Below, piece by piece: positions 8,066 through 15,312 of a stretch of 19,960 nt of DNA. The DNA comes from an uncultured Bacteroidales bacterium. Its GTDB lineage: Bacteria > Bacteroidota > Bacteroidia > Bacteroidales > UBA932. The notes below the pieces were generated by a model that was not told the DNA's origin, ran no database searches, and saw only the letters and a list, made by a program, of their open reading frames with translations. The number at the start of each line of letters is the position of its first letter. The stretch's first letter is position 1. The stretch lies in NCBI GenBank assembly GCA_934726455.1, contig CAKVDS010000048.1, positions 1 to 19,960 on the forward strand, read 5' to 3'. The position numbers were made by a program, and so were the translations under genes.

Positions 8066-8943
8066 GCAAGTTGTATCTCAAAGGTTGCGGCACAGCTCTC
8101 GTGACCCCGTTCCGTGACGGGGCTGTGGATTATGACTCTTACAAGTCCTGCGTGGAGAGGCAGGTTGAGGCCGGGGTGGATTTCCTCGTGCCGCTTGCCA
8201 CCACCGGGGAGACTCCTGCTCTTTCTGTGGATGAGAAGCTTCGCCTTCTGGATATTACACGCAGTTGTGCACCCGGCCTGCCGCTTCTTGTAGGCTGCGG
8301 CACCAATTCGCTTCAGGGCACGCTGGATAATATACGTCTTTTGGGTCCCCACGGAGCAGATGCTTATCTTGTGGTCGTCCCGTATTACAACAAACCGACC
8401 CAGGAGGGGCAGTACCGTTATTTCAAGGCGGTCAGCGAGGCGGCCGACAAGCCTGTCGTGATATATAACGTGCCGGGACGCACCGGTGCCAACATGACAG
8501 CCGAGACTGCCATAAGGCTTGCCGAGGACTGCCCTGGCATCATAGGCACCAAGGAAGCCTCCGGCAACTACTCCCAGGTGAGTGAGATCATACGCCGTGC
8601 TCCGGAGGGGTTCTCGGTGCTTAGCGGTGATGATGACATGACCTTTGCATTTATGGCCACAGGCGGGCAGGGTGTCGTGAGCGTGGCATCCAATGTGGCG
8701 CCGCGTGAGGTCAAAGCCTTGACTGATGCGATGTTGCAGGGAGATCTTCTCAAGGCGCGCGCCCTCCATCACAGGCTTACCCCTCTTTTTAGGAACTGTT
8801 TTGTGGAGTCGAACCCGATCCCTGTCAAGGCTGCGATGGCAAAACTGGGCCTGATGAGCGGGGAAGTCCGTCCGCCGCTGTCTGATGCCACTCAGAAGAC
8901 AAAAGAGATTATTTCCCTTACGCTTGATGAATTATGGAAGTGA
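8062..8943 (+). CDS. dapA: 4-hydroxy-tetrahydrodipicolinate synthase
   Basis: Condenses pyruvate and aspartate semialdehyde, the branch point to diaminopimelate and lysine. The 293-residue TIM-barrel protein has the usual length. Key residues are the Schiff-base Lys164 (GTKEASGN), Tyr135 (IYNVPGRTG), the threonine pair 47-48 (ATTGET) and Tyr109 in PYYNKPTQEG. It competes with the homoserine dehydrogenase half of the ThrA-like protein for aspartate semialdehyde. It overlaps dapB by 4 bases and dapD by about 10 bases. Confidence 0.97.
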   Translation: MSKLYLKGCGTALVTPFRDGAVDYDSYKSCVERQVEAGVDFLVPLATTGETPALSVDEKLRLLDITRSCAPGLPLLVGCGTNSLQGTLDNIRLLGPHGADAYLVVVPYYNKPTQEGQYRYFKAVSEAADKPVVIYNVPGRTGANMTAETAIRLAEDCPGIIGTKEASGNYSQVSEIIRRAPEGFSVLSGDDDMTFAFMATGGQGVVSVASNVAPREVKALTDAMLQGDLLKARALHHRLTPLFRNCFVESNPIPVKAAMAKLGLMSGEVRPPLSDATQKTKEIISLTLDELWK

Positions 8944-9707
8944 CAATAGAGAGATTCAATGAGGTGCTCGCCGCCCTTGAGGCGGGAGAACTCCGGGTCG
9001 CCGAGAAGACCGGCGGAGAATGGAAGGTCAACACCTGGGTTAAGGAAGTGATATTGGCCGGGTTTCGTCTCGGGAAGATGACCGACATGAGCGAAGGACA
9101 GTTCTCTTTCTTTGACAAGGACACATATCCTGTGCGCAGTTTCCGTCTGGAAGACGGGGTGCGCATCGTGCCGGGAGGCACCGGCATACGCCGTGGGGCA
9201 TACATCGCCCCCGGGGCTGTCGTGATGCCGCCATCCTACATCAATGTCGGTGCTTATGTGGGGGCCGGAACTATGGTGGACAGTCATGTCACGATCGGCT
9301 CCTGCGCGCAGGTGGGGTGTAATATCCACATCTCGGCTGCAACCCAGATCGGAGGAGTGCTTGAGCCGGCCGGGGCGATGCCGACCATCATCGAGGACGG
9401 GGCGTTCGTGGGCGGCAATTGCGGCATCTACGAGGGGACGATAGTCCGGGAGAAGGCCGTGATCGCATCGGGGGTCATCATCACATCCTCGACGGCTCTT
9501 TATGATGCGACAACGGGAGAGTTTGTGCCGCGCAACTCCGACGGCAGGGTAGTGGTGCCGCGCGGGGCCGTGGTCGTCTCCGGAAGCCGTCCGATAAGCA
9601 AGGGCCCCGGTACAGGAAGCGGCATGAGCCTGTATTGCCCGGTGATAGTCAAATACCGTGATGAGAAGACCTCCACTTCGGTGTCTCTTGAAGAGTTGTT
9701 GCGATAA
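8934..9707 (+). CDS. dapD: Tetrahydrodipicolinate N-succinyltransferase
   Basis: Succinylates tetrahydrodipicolinate using succinyl-CoA, which commits the cell to the succinylase variant of the diaminopimelate pathway. The 257 residues consist of an N-terminal helical region, a left-handed beta-helix of hexapeptide repeats (about 75-215) and a short C-terminal domain. Landmarks are GAYVGAGTMVDSH with Asp116, IGSCAQVG (121-128), GGVLEPAGAMPTIIED (140-155) and the end LYCPVIVKYRDEKT. E. coli DapD (274) has close counterparts of all of these. The ATG at 8934 lies inside the dapA end; an in-frame GTG at 8940 forming GTGA with the dapA stop is an equally reasonable start. Many gut Bacteroides instead use the DapL aminotransferase route, so this gene is informative about lineage. 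Confidence 0.95.
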   Translation: MEVTIERFNEVLAALEAGELRVAEKTGGEWKVNTWVKEVILAGFRLGKMTDMSEGQFSFFDKDTYPVRSFRLEDGVRIVPGGTGIRRGAYIAPGAVVMPPSYINVGAYVGAGTMVDSHVTIGSCAQVGCNIHISAATQIGGVLEPAGAMPTIIEDGAFVGGNCGIYEGTIVREKAVIASGVIITSSTALYDATTGEFVPRNSDGRVVVPRGAVVVSGSRPISKGPGTGSGMSLYCPVIVKYRDEKTSTSVSLEELLR

Positions 9708-10537
9708 TGGTGCTTTACAAGTATTCCGGTGCCGGCAACGATTTCATCGTCATCGACGGCCGTTCCGGTGATGTCTCCGGGTACAGGCAGCCGGAAAAGA
9801 TCTGCAGTCTGTGCAGCCGCAAGAGCGGATTCCTTTCTGCTGACGGCCGTATCGGGGCGGATGGACTGATGATATTGGGGACATCCGATGTGGTGGACTT
9901 CAAGATGGAGTTTTTCAATCCTGACGGGTCTTCCGGGATGATGTGCGGCAACGGTGGGCGCTGCATCGCCGCTTTTGCCGATTTTCTCGGGATAAGGCCC
10001 GCTGTCGGAAGGGCTTATCTGTTTGAGGCTCCGGACGGGTTGCATTCGGCTGAGATTGTCTCTCGGCGTGGGGACTCGTATGTTGTCAGGCTCAAGATGA
10101 TAGATGTGACTGAGTTCCGCCGGGAACTTGACGGCTGGTTCGTCAATACAGGCACACGGCATCTTGTGCTTTTCGTTTCCGATGTGGAGACTGTCGATGT
10201 GGACACCATCGGGCGCGAGTATCGCTGGAATCCTCTCTTCGCCCCGGAAGGGGTGAATGTCAACTTCGTTTCTCCTGCTCCGGGCGGTGGCAGATCTATC
10301 TGTGTGCGTACTTTTGAGAAAGGCGTCGAGGCAGAGACGCTTGCCTGCGGTACGGGCATCACCGCTTCCGCTATCGCTTCTTACCTGCTTGAAGGCGGGA
10401 GTTCCCGCACGCCGGTGAAGTACGATGTCCAGGCGCGTAGAGACAGGCTTTCTGTGGAGTTCACCCCGGACGGAGACTGCTTCCGGGATGTCTATCTCAC
10501 CGGCCCGGCCACGTGCCATAATTCTAAAACTATATGA
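9707..10537 (+). CDS. dapF: Diaminopimelate epimerase
   Basis: Converts L,L- to meso-diaminopimelate, the cross-linking residue of the peptidoglycan stem peptide and the precursor of lysine. It is a 276-residue, pyridoxal-phosphate-independent epimerase with two active-site cysteines: Cys80 in MMCGNGGRC and Cys214 in ETLACGTG. The substrate-binding GAGNDF (8-13), RIGADGL (48-54) and EGVNVNF (181-187) are present. There is a short insertion of about six residues before RIGADGL compared with the usual RHFGIGADG form. It starts TAATG, overlapping the dapD stop by one base, and is the last gene of the biosynthetic run. The next gene begins 27 bases after its stop. Confidence 0.95.
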   Translation: MVLYKYSGAGNDFIVIDGRSGDVSGYRQPEKICSLCSRKSGFLSADGRIGADGLMILGTSDVVDFKMEFFNPDGSSGMMCGNGGRCIAAFADFLGIRPAVGRAYLFEAPDGLHSAEIVSRRGDSYVVRLKMIDVTEFRRELDGWFVNTGTRHLVLFVSDVETVDVDTIGREYRWNPLFAPEGVNVNFVSPAPGGGRSICVRTFEKGVEAETLACGTGITASAIASYLLEGGSSRTPVKYDVQARRDRLSVEFTPDGDCFRDVYLTGPATCHNSKTI

Positions 10538-10564
10538 TCCATAAGCAATCATTTGCAACACATT

Positions 10565-13500
10565 ATGGACATTAAAGAATATATCATCTCTGTTAATCAG
10601 CAGTTTCAGACTGGAGTGGCCCGTGAACACGCATATCGCCCAGCTCTTCAGCAGCTCCTTTCGTCTTTGATGCCATATGCTATCGTAACCAATGAACCGG
10701 CTAAAATCGCGTGTGGCGCACCTGATTACATTATCACAGAAAAGAAAACCAGCCTGCCGATTGCTTTCTTTGAGGCTAAAGATATTGACGATACAGATCT
10801 TGACGGTCGCAAAGCCCATAAAGAGCAGTTCTCACGTTATAAGGATTCGCTTGATACTGTTGTCTTTACCGATTATCTTGATTTTCATCTATATGAGTCC
10901 GGTGAGTGGGTGGAGAATGTTCGTATAGGTGAAATCCGGGGAAACAAGATTGTAATGGTCAAAGAAAATGAAACCAAATTTCTGGAATTCATCACCCACA
11001 TCGGGAACGCTCATCCCCAGAAAATCATATCTGCATCAAAGCTTGCAGCTATAATGGCATCTAAGGCCCGTCTGCTTGCCGAGACCATCAAGAAGTCTTT
11101 CAGTGAGGAGAACAACAGTTACGACAACCGCCATTTACAAGGCCAATATGAAGCTTTCAAGAAGGTTCTGATTCACAATCTTACTACGGATGCTTTCTCC
11201 GACATCTACGCCCAGACCATCGCCTACGGCATGTTTGCAGCCCGACTCCACGACACTACGCCGGAAGACTTCTCCCGGATGGAGGCAGCGACCCTGATAC
11301 CAAAATCCAATCCATTCCTGCGCCAGGTTTTCCAGAGTATTGCCGGATTCAACATTGATGACCGTATTTCCTGGATTGTAGACGATCTTGTGGCCACATT
11401 CCAGTCCACGGACATTGACAAGATCATGGGGGCCTACTCGAAGGACGAAATCCACAACGACCCCATGATCCATTTCTACGAGGACTTCCTTGCCGCTTAC
11501 GACCCGCAACTGAGAAAGGCAAAGGGCGTGTGGTACACTCCGCAACCAGTCGTGCAGTTCATCGTCAGAAGTGTTGATGAGATTCTCAAGAAGGAATTCT
11601 CTCTGCCGATGGGTCTGGCAGATTCCGGCAAGATCCGTTGGGATGTTGTCAACGATCAGTATTCTGGAAAAAAAGGTGAAGCCAAGACCCTCTCGAAAGA
11701 GTTCCATCGCGTCCAGATTCTTGATCCGGCGGCAGGGACAGGCACCTTCCTGGCCGAGGTTATCAGGCAGATCTATTCCAAGTTCGAGAACATGAAAGGG
11801 ATGTGGCAGGGCTATGTGGAAGACAGTCTGCTGCCGCGCCTCAATGGCTTCGAGATTTTGATGGCATCCTACGCCGTTGCCCACTTGAAACTGGATATGC
11901 TGCTTAAGAGCACTGGCTATAATCATGTGAAAGATAGTCGGTTCAAGATTTTTCTTACGAACTCGCTGGAAGAGTGTGATCCGGACACCGGTACACTTTT
12001 TTCCACCTGGTTGTCCGATGAAGCGACCGAGGCCAATTATATCAAGCGTGATTGTCCAGTGATGGTGATGATTGGGAATCCGCCATATTCGGGCGTTTCC
12101 TCCAATAACGGCGAGTGGATTACCAATCTCATTGGGGAGTATAAGAAAGAACCAGGCGGAAAAGAGAAGTTGCATGAACGCAAAATATGGCTTAATGACG
12201 ATTATGTTAAGTTTTTGCGACTGGCTCAGATGTATGTAGACAGGACAGGAAGTGGTGTCGTTGCATATATAAACAACAATGGATTTCTTGAGAATCCTAC
12301 ATTCAGAGGCATGAGATGGAGCCTGTTGCGCTCGTTTGACAAGATTTATGTGCTGAACCTGCACGGGAACAGCCAGAAAAAAGAAACCGCTCCGGACGGA
12401 GGTAAAGATGAAAACGTGTTTGACATTATGGTGGGAACAAGTATCAATATCTTTGTCAAGACCGGGAATAAGGGAAAAGATGATTTGGCAGTTGTCCACT
12501 ATAAAGATCTTTATGGCTTGCGTGCAGACAAGTATTGCTACCTATCGCAGAATACAATATGTGATGTATTATATGGCAGATTAGAGCCAAATTATCCGTA
12601 CTATTTTATGTGTCCAAAGAATGATGACGGAAAGGAGGCATATAACCAAGGATTCGGTATGGAGGAACTGTTCAACAAGAATGTCATGGGGATTGTATCA
12701 ATGGGAGATTCTTTCGCATATGCTGCATCCAGACAAGGAATAAGGGACAGATTAAATGATTTTTTGTCAACAGACTATTCCGAATCTCAACTAAAAGAAA
12801 AGTATTCTCTCGGAAAAAACTATGCTGGATATATTTTAGGTGGTAAACGCAGTGGGTTAAGAGTCGAAGACAGAAAGTTTGCTTTAGTTTCATATCGTCC
12901 GTTTGATGATAGATGGACGTATTATGATAGTAAGGTTCTATGGCGGGCAAGGGAGGATGTCTTGCATAATATGCTCCATAATAATATTGGAATTTGTGCG
13001 GTAAGGATTAATAGTAGGAATAATGAACCGACATTCTTTGTGTCGAATAAAATAATAGATAAGACACTGCTTTCATCAAAAGACAACACTAATATATTCC
13101 CGTTATACCTATATGGAAACGGGAATGAGAAGCATCCAAATCTTAAGCAAGGAGTTTTATCAAAGATTTGCGAACTTGTAGGAAGAGATGTCGCCCCGGA
13201 AGAGATTCTTGGATATGTCTACGGCGTTCTTTATTCCAGAGCCTATAGAGAGAAGTACAAGGAATTCCTCAAAGTGGATTTCCCCCGTGTGCCATATCCA
13301 TCCGGTGTCGAGCAATTCCATAGAATTGTCGATAAAGGCAACGAATTGATAAGTCTGCATTTGATGAAGAGTTCGGACTGTTGGCCGATTAATGTGACCT
13401 ACCCCGAAAGTGGCGATGATATCGTTGAAGAATCTACCTGGTCACCAGAAGAAGGTGGCCGTGTCAAGATAAATAAGAAACAATACATAGGTAATGTTTC

Positions 13501-13675
13501 CGCCATTGCCTGGAATGCCTACATTGGAGGCTATCAGCCCGCTCAGAAATGGCTGAAAGATCGTAAAGGACGCGCATTGGGTTTTCAGGACATTCTTCAT
13601 TATGGCCGGATACTGTATGCTCTCGAACAGACCGACCGGATAATGAATGAGATAGATGAGATTGGGGTGATTTAA
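10565..13675 (+). CDS. Single-chain restriction-modification-like protein (nuclease, N6-adenine methylase, specificity region)
   Basis: Probable DNA methylase/endonuclease of Type IIG or helicase-less Type ISP character, 1036 residues from the ATG at 10565. A TTG at 10553 would add four residues, but the ATG is preferred. The N-terminus resembles a PD-(D/E)xK nuclease: Asp54 (APDYII), Glu70 and Lys72 (FFEAKD), then Gln88 and Tyr92 (QFSRY) like the QxxxY motif of RecB-type nucleases. A linker with GVWYTPQPVV (321-330) leads to the methylase: SAM motif DPAAGTGTF (388-396) and catalytic NPPY (505-508), typical of gamma N6-adenine methylases. The part after about 600 should recognise the target. 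I see no helicase motifs, whereas classical Type ISP enzymes are about 1600 residues with a helicase. Bases 12541-12600 have only 21 G/C of 60, against 33 of 60 at 4261-4320, which suggests transferred DNA. No separate specificity or nuclease gene is nearby. Confidence 0.85.
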   Translation: MDIKEYIISVNQQFQTGVAREHAYRPALQQLLSSLMPYAIVTNEPAKIACGAPDYIITEKKTSLPIAFFEAKDIDDTDLDGRKAHKEQFSRYKDSLDTVVFTDYLDFHLYESGEWVENVRIGEIRGNKIVMVKENETKFLEFITHIGNAHPQKIISASKLAAIMASKARLLAETIKKSFSEENNSYDNRHLQGQYEAFKKVLIHNLTTDAFSDIYAQTIAYGMFAARLHDTTPEDFSRMEAATLIPKSNPFLRQVFQSIAGFNIDDRISWIVDDLVATFQSTDIDKIMGAYSKDEIHNDPMIHFYEDFLAAYDPQLRKAKGVWYTPQPVVQFIVRSVDEILKKEFSLPMGLADSGKIRWDVVNDQYSGKKGEAKTLSKEFHRVQILDPAAGTGTFLAEVIRQIYSKFENMKGMWQGYVEDSLLPRLNGFEILMASYAVAHLKLDMLLKSTGYNHVKDSRFKIFLTNSLEECDPDTGTLFSTWLSDEATEANYIKRDCPVMVMIGNPPYSGVSSNNGEWITNLIGEYKKEPGGKEKLHERKIWLNDDYVKFLRLAQMYVDRTGSGVVAYINNNGFLENPTFRGMRWSLLRSFDKIYVLNLHGNSQKKETAPDGGKDENVFDIMVGTSINIFVKTGNKGKDDLAVVHYKDLYGLRADKYCYLSQNTICDVLYGRLEPNYPYYFMCPKNDDGKEAYNQGFGMEELFNKNVMGIVSMGDSFAYAASRQGIRDRLNDFLSTDYSESQLKEKYSLGKNYAGYILGGKRSGLRVEDRKFALVSYRPFDDRWTYYDSKVLWRAREDVLHNMLHNNIGICAVRINSRNNEPTFFVSNKIIDKTLLSSKDNTNIFPLYLYGNGNEKHPNLKQGVLSKICELVGRDVAPEEILGYVYGVLYSRAYREKYKEFLKVDFPRVPYPSGVEQFHRIVDKGNELISLHLMKSSDCWPINVTYPESGDDIVEESTWSPEEGGRVKINKKQYIGNVSAIAWNAYIGGYQPAQKWLKDRKGRALGFQDILHYGRILYALEQTDRIMNEIDEIGVI

Positions 13676-13701
13676 TCTTGTAGGCAAAATTTGATTAATT
13701 A

Positions 13702-13754
13702 CGCTATACCGGGCGAAATACATGTAAAAAACACAATGTTTCGCCCGTTATACG
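13702..13754. repeat. Palindromic element, copy 1; possible shared terminator
   Basis: CGGGCGAAA (13710-13718) pairs perfectly with TTTCGCCCG (13739-13747). Pairing continues imperfectly outwards through TATA to about 13702 and 13754. The right arm contains the last codon and the TAA stop of the minus-strand ATPase gene. It lies between two convergent genes, so a two-way terminator role is plausible. The stretch 13705-13733 is repeated at 15204-15232 in the same orientation with one difference. Confidence 0.85.
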
Positions 13755-15169
13755 AATAGGTCTGCCATTGTGACTTGGCTGTTGACAGTATCTGAGTATC
13801 CGTTTTTTTTCAGCCCGTATGTCGTGATGAAAGTAATAAACAAGCCTTTCTTGGTGCCGGTTTCCCGACGAAATGCTTCGCTGCGATTGTTTAGTTTTAT
13901 GAACTCATCTTTGGAAATGGCATAGGTGCCGTTGGAATACTTAACCTCGCAGAGATTGACAATCCCATCGGCTCTGTCGATGACTAAATCCACCTGAGCT
14001 CCTTGTGGGGATTCCATACTGCGCCATGAGTAATACTGCGTCAGGATGCGGTCAACGCCTAGGGCTTTCAAAATCTGCGGTATGTGGGCCATAGCAACGC
14101 GCTCAAAACTGAGGCCGTACCACGTGTTCTGAGCCGGAGTATTCATCGTGTTGCTCCAATAGTGTGTGTCCGTTATCTTTTTTGTGAGAAAAGTCTGATG
14201 AAAAATGGAGTAGAAATCCACCAGCTGGTAGAGGCCTCCAGTAGTTTTGACGCTCTTCCCCATCAGGTTGTAGTAGCGGATAAAATCGCAATTGATCAGA
14301 TCTTCAAGAATGTCTCCGAAGTGACCGTTATCATTGATTTTCATTTTCGTTGCAAGCTCTCTACGGGTCATTCCTCTTCTGCTGCCGGAAAGAGTTCTGA
14401 TGACTGCTTTATATTTATCCGGAGTACTGAACAAAGATTTGTAGAGTCTGTCGAATTCACGGGTGAGCGGAGCCTCTTTCCCGAAAAAAAGTATGTCTAC
14501 ATTCTCGGAAAGGCTTTTGTTTCTGTCAAGCATATCAAGATAGTAAGGCACACCGCCAAGAATCATATATGTTTGCAAAACGCTGATGTCTGGCCATTTG
14601 AATCCATTCATGCGGAGATATTCACGCGCTTGCCCCAGAGTGAATGGGAAAAGGTGCTTCTCGTGGGTGATTCGATCGTGCAATCCTCCTTTATTGTCGA
14701 TAATGTTGCGGATAATCCATGAAGTGGCGCTGCCGCAGACGACTAGGAAAACTTCGGAATGTTTGCTTCCCCAAGTATTCCAAAAACGGTCAACAGCTTT
14801 AACAAGACTGCTTTTAGGAGTGGCCATGCAAGGTAGTTCGTCAATAAATACGACCAGTCGTTTCCCTGGAACCAGTTTCTGTTCCAAAAGCGTGCGGAGC
14901 GCTTCAAATGCTTGCATCCAGGACCGCGGTTTGCTCCCTTTGTAGCCGGCTCTGCGAAGGTCTTCAGTAAAGGCGGCAAGTTCTTCTTCCTGTGTCCCTC
15001 CTATGATGCCGGAGGTGGAGAATGCATATTCTTCCCCGAACAGACTGTCCACGAGGTAGGTTTTTCCTACGCGTCTGCGACCGTAGACGGCGATGAATTC
15101 CGATTTCCCGGAGTCATAGTATCTTTTGAGTTCGGCGATTTCTTCCTGCCTTCCGAAAATTTTCTTCAT
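13748..15169 (-). CDS. AAA ATPase with C-terminal PD-(D/E)xK nuclease-like domain
   Basis: Belongs to the archaeal-ATPase-like family of orphan ATP-binding proteins with a C-terminal DUF234-type domain, often multicopy in Bacteroidota genomes and without a settled function. Of 473 residues, 1-230 are the ATPase: Walker A GRRRVGKT (30-37), Walker B VVFIDE (106-111) and a sensor-like VVCGSATSW (143-151). A winged-helix-like middle (about 250-310) follows. The C-terminus has Asp394 (AQVDLVID) and Glu408/Lys410 (LCEVKYS), a credible PD-(D/E)xK active site. The ATG at 15169 follows an exact -7 promoter box at 15183-15190. The gene is convergent to the methylase and tightly bracketed by two copies of one palindrome, suggesting a self-contained cassette. 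A defence, DNA-binding or selfish role is possible, but none is shown. It is also poorer in GC than the operon (21 G/C of 60 at 14281-14340). Confidence 0.88.
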   Translation of the reverse strand: MKKIFGRQEEIAELKRYYDSGKSEFIAVYGRRRVGKTYLVDSLFGEEYAFSTSGIIGGTQEEELAAFTEDLRRAGYKGSKPRSWMQAFEALRTLLEQKLVPGKRLVVFIDELPCMATPKSSLVKAVDRFWNTWGSKHSEVFLVVCGSATSWIIRNIIDNKGGLHDRITHEKHLFPFTLGQAREYLRMNGFKWPDISVLQTYMILGGVPYYLDMLDRNKSLSENVDILFFGKEAPLTREFDRLYKSLFSTPDKYKAVIRTLSGSRRGMTRRELATKMKINDNGHFGDILEDLINCDFIRYYNLMGKSVKTTGGLYQLVDFYSIFHQTFLTKKITDTHYWSNTMNTPAQNTWYGLSFERVAMAHIPQILKALGVDRILTQYYSWRSMESPQGAQVDLVIDRADGIVNLCEVKYSNGTYAISKDEFIKLNNRSEAFRRETGTKKGLFITFITTYGLKKNGYSDTVNSQVTMADLFV

Positions 15170-15182
15170 ATATTAGTTTTTC

Positions 15183-15190
15183 CAAAGATA
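15183..15190 (-). promoter_or_regulatory. -7 box of the ATPase gene
   Basis: On the minus strand this reads TATCTTTG, an exact TAnnTTTG match. The leader would be only about 5-10 bases. The -33 region, about 20 bases further upstream, falls in the palindrome at 15198-15257. There is no clear TTTG there, only TTTCG (complement of 15213-15217) at a suitable spacing. Binding of a protein to the palindrome would therefore probably control this promoter. Confidence 0.5.
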
Positions 15191-15197
15191 ATCAATT

Positions 15198-15257
15198 TTA
15201 CAGTATACCGGGCGAAATACATGCAAAAAACATGATAAATCGCCCGGTATACTGTAA
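15198..15257. repeat. Palindromic element, copy 2; 18-bp perfect arms
   Basis: Left arm 15198-15215 and right arm 15240-15257 are perfect 18-base reverse complements (core TATACCGGGCGA / TCGCCCGGTATA) around a 24-base loop, which itself contains two CATG sites around an A6 run. It sits 28 bases upstream of the ATPase start codon. The 29 bases from 15204 match 13705-13733 except T versus C after CATG. No such arms are seen elsewhere in the window. Confidence 0.9.
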
Positions 15258-15260
15258 GTC

Positions 15261-15308
15261 GATTGAATCAAGACCCTAGTGGCAAGTCAATGACTTGTAT
15301 TTTCAATC
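15261..15308. terminator. Possible terminator of the lipoprotein gene
   Basis: GATTGAA (15261-15267) pairs with TTCAATC (15302-15308), and inside it CAAGTCA (15283-15289) is followed by its complement TGACTTG (15291-15297). The nested inverted repeats lie just after the lipoprotein stop on the minus strand. There is no strong T tract, so a terminator role is tentative. Confidence 0.35.
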
Positions 15309-15312
15309 ACGG

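Noticed and set aside
10553..10564. TTG start for the methylase
   Set aside because: It adds only four residues; the in-frame ATG at 10565 is the simpler start and no ribosome-binding site favours the TTG.
9500..10819. 439-residue minus-strand open frame opposite dapD, dapF and the methylase start
   Set aside because: It spans three well-supported plus-strand genes and encodes no recognisable motif.
11135..12499. 454-residue minus-strand open frame inside the methylase gene
   Set aside because: It is antisense to the methylase motifs DPAAGTGTF and NPPY and has no family features.
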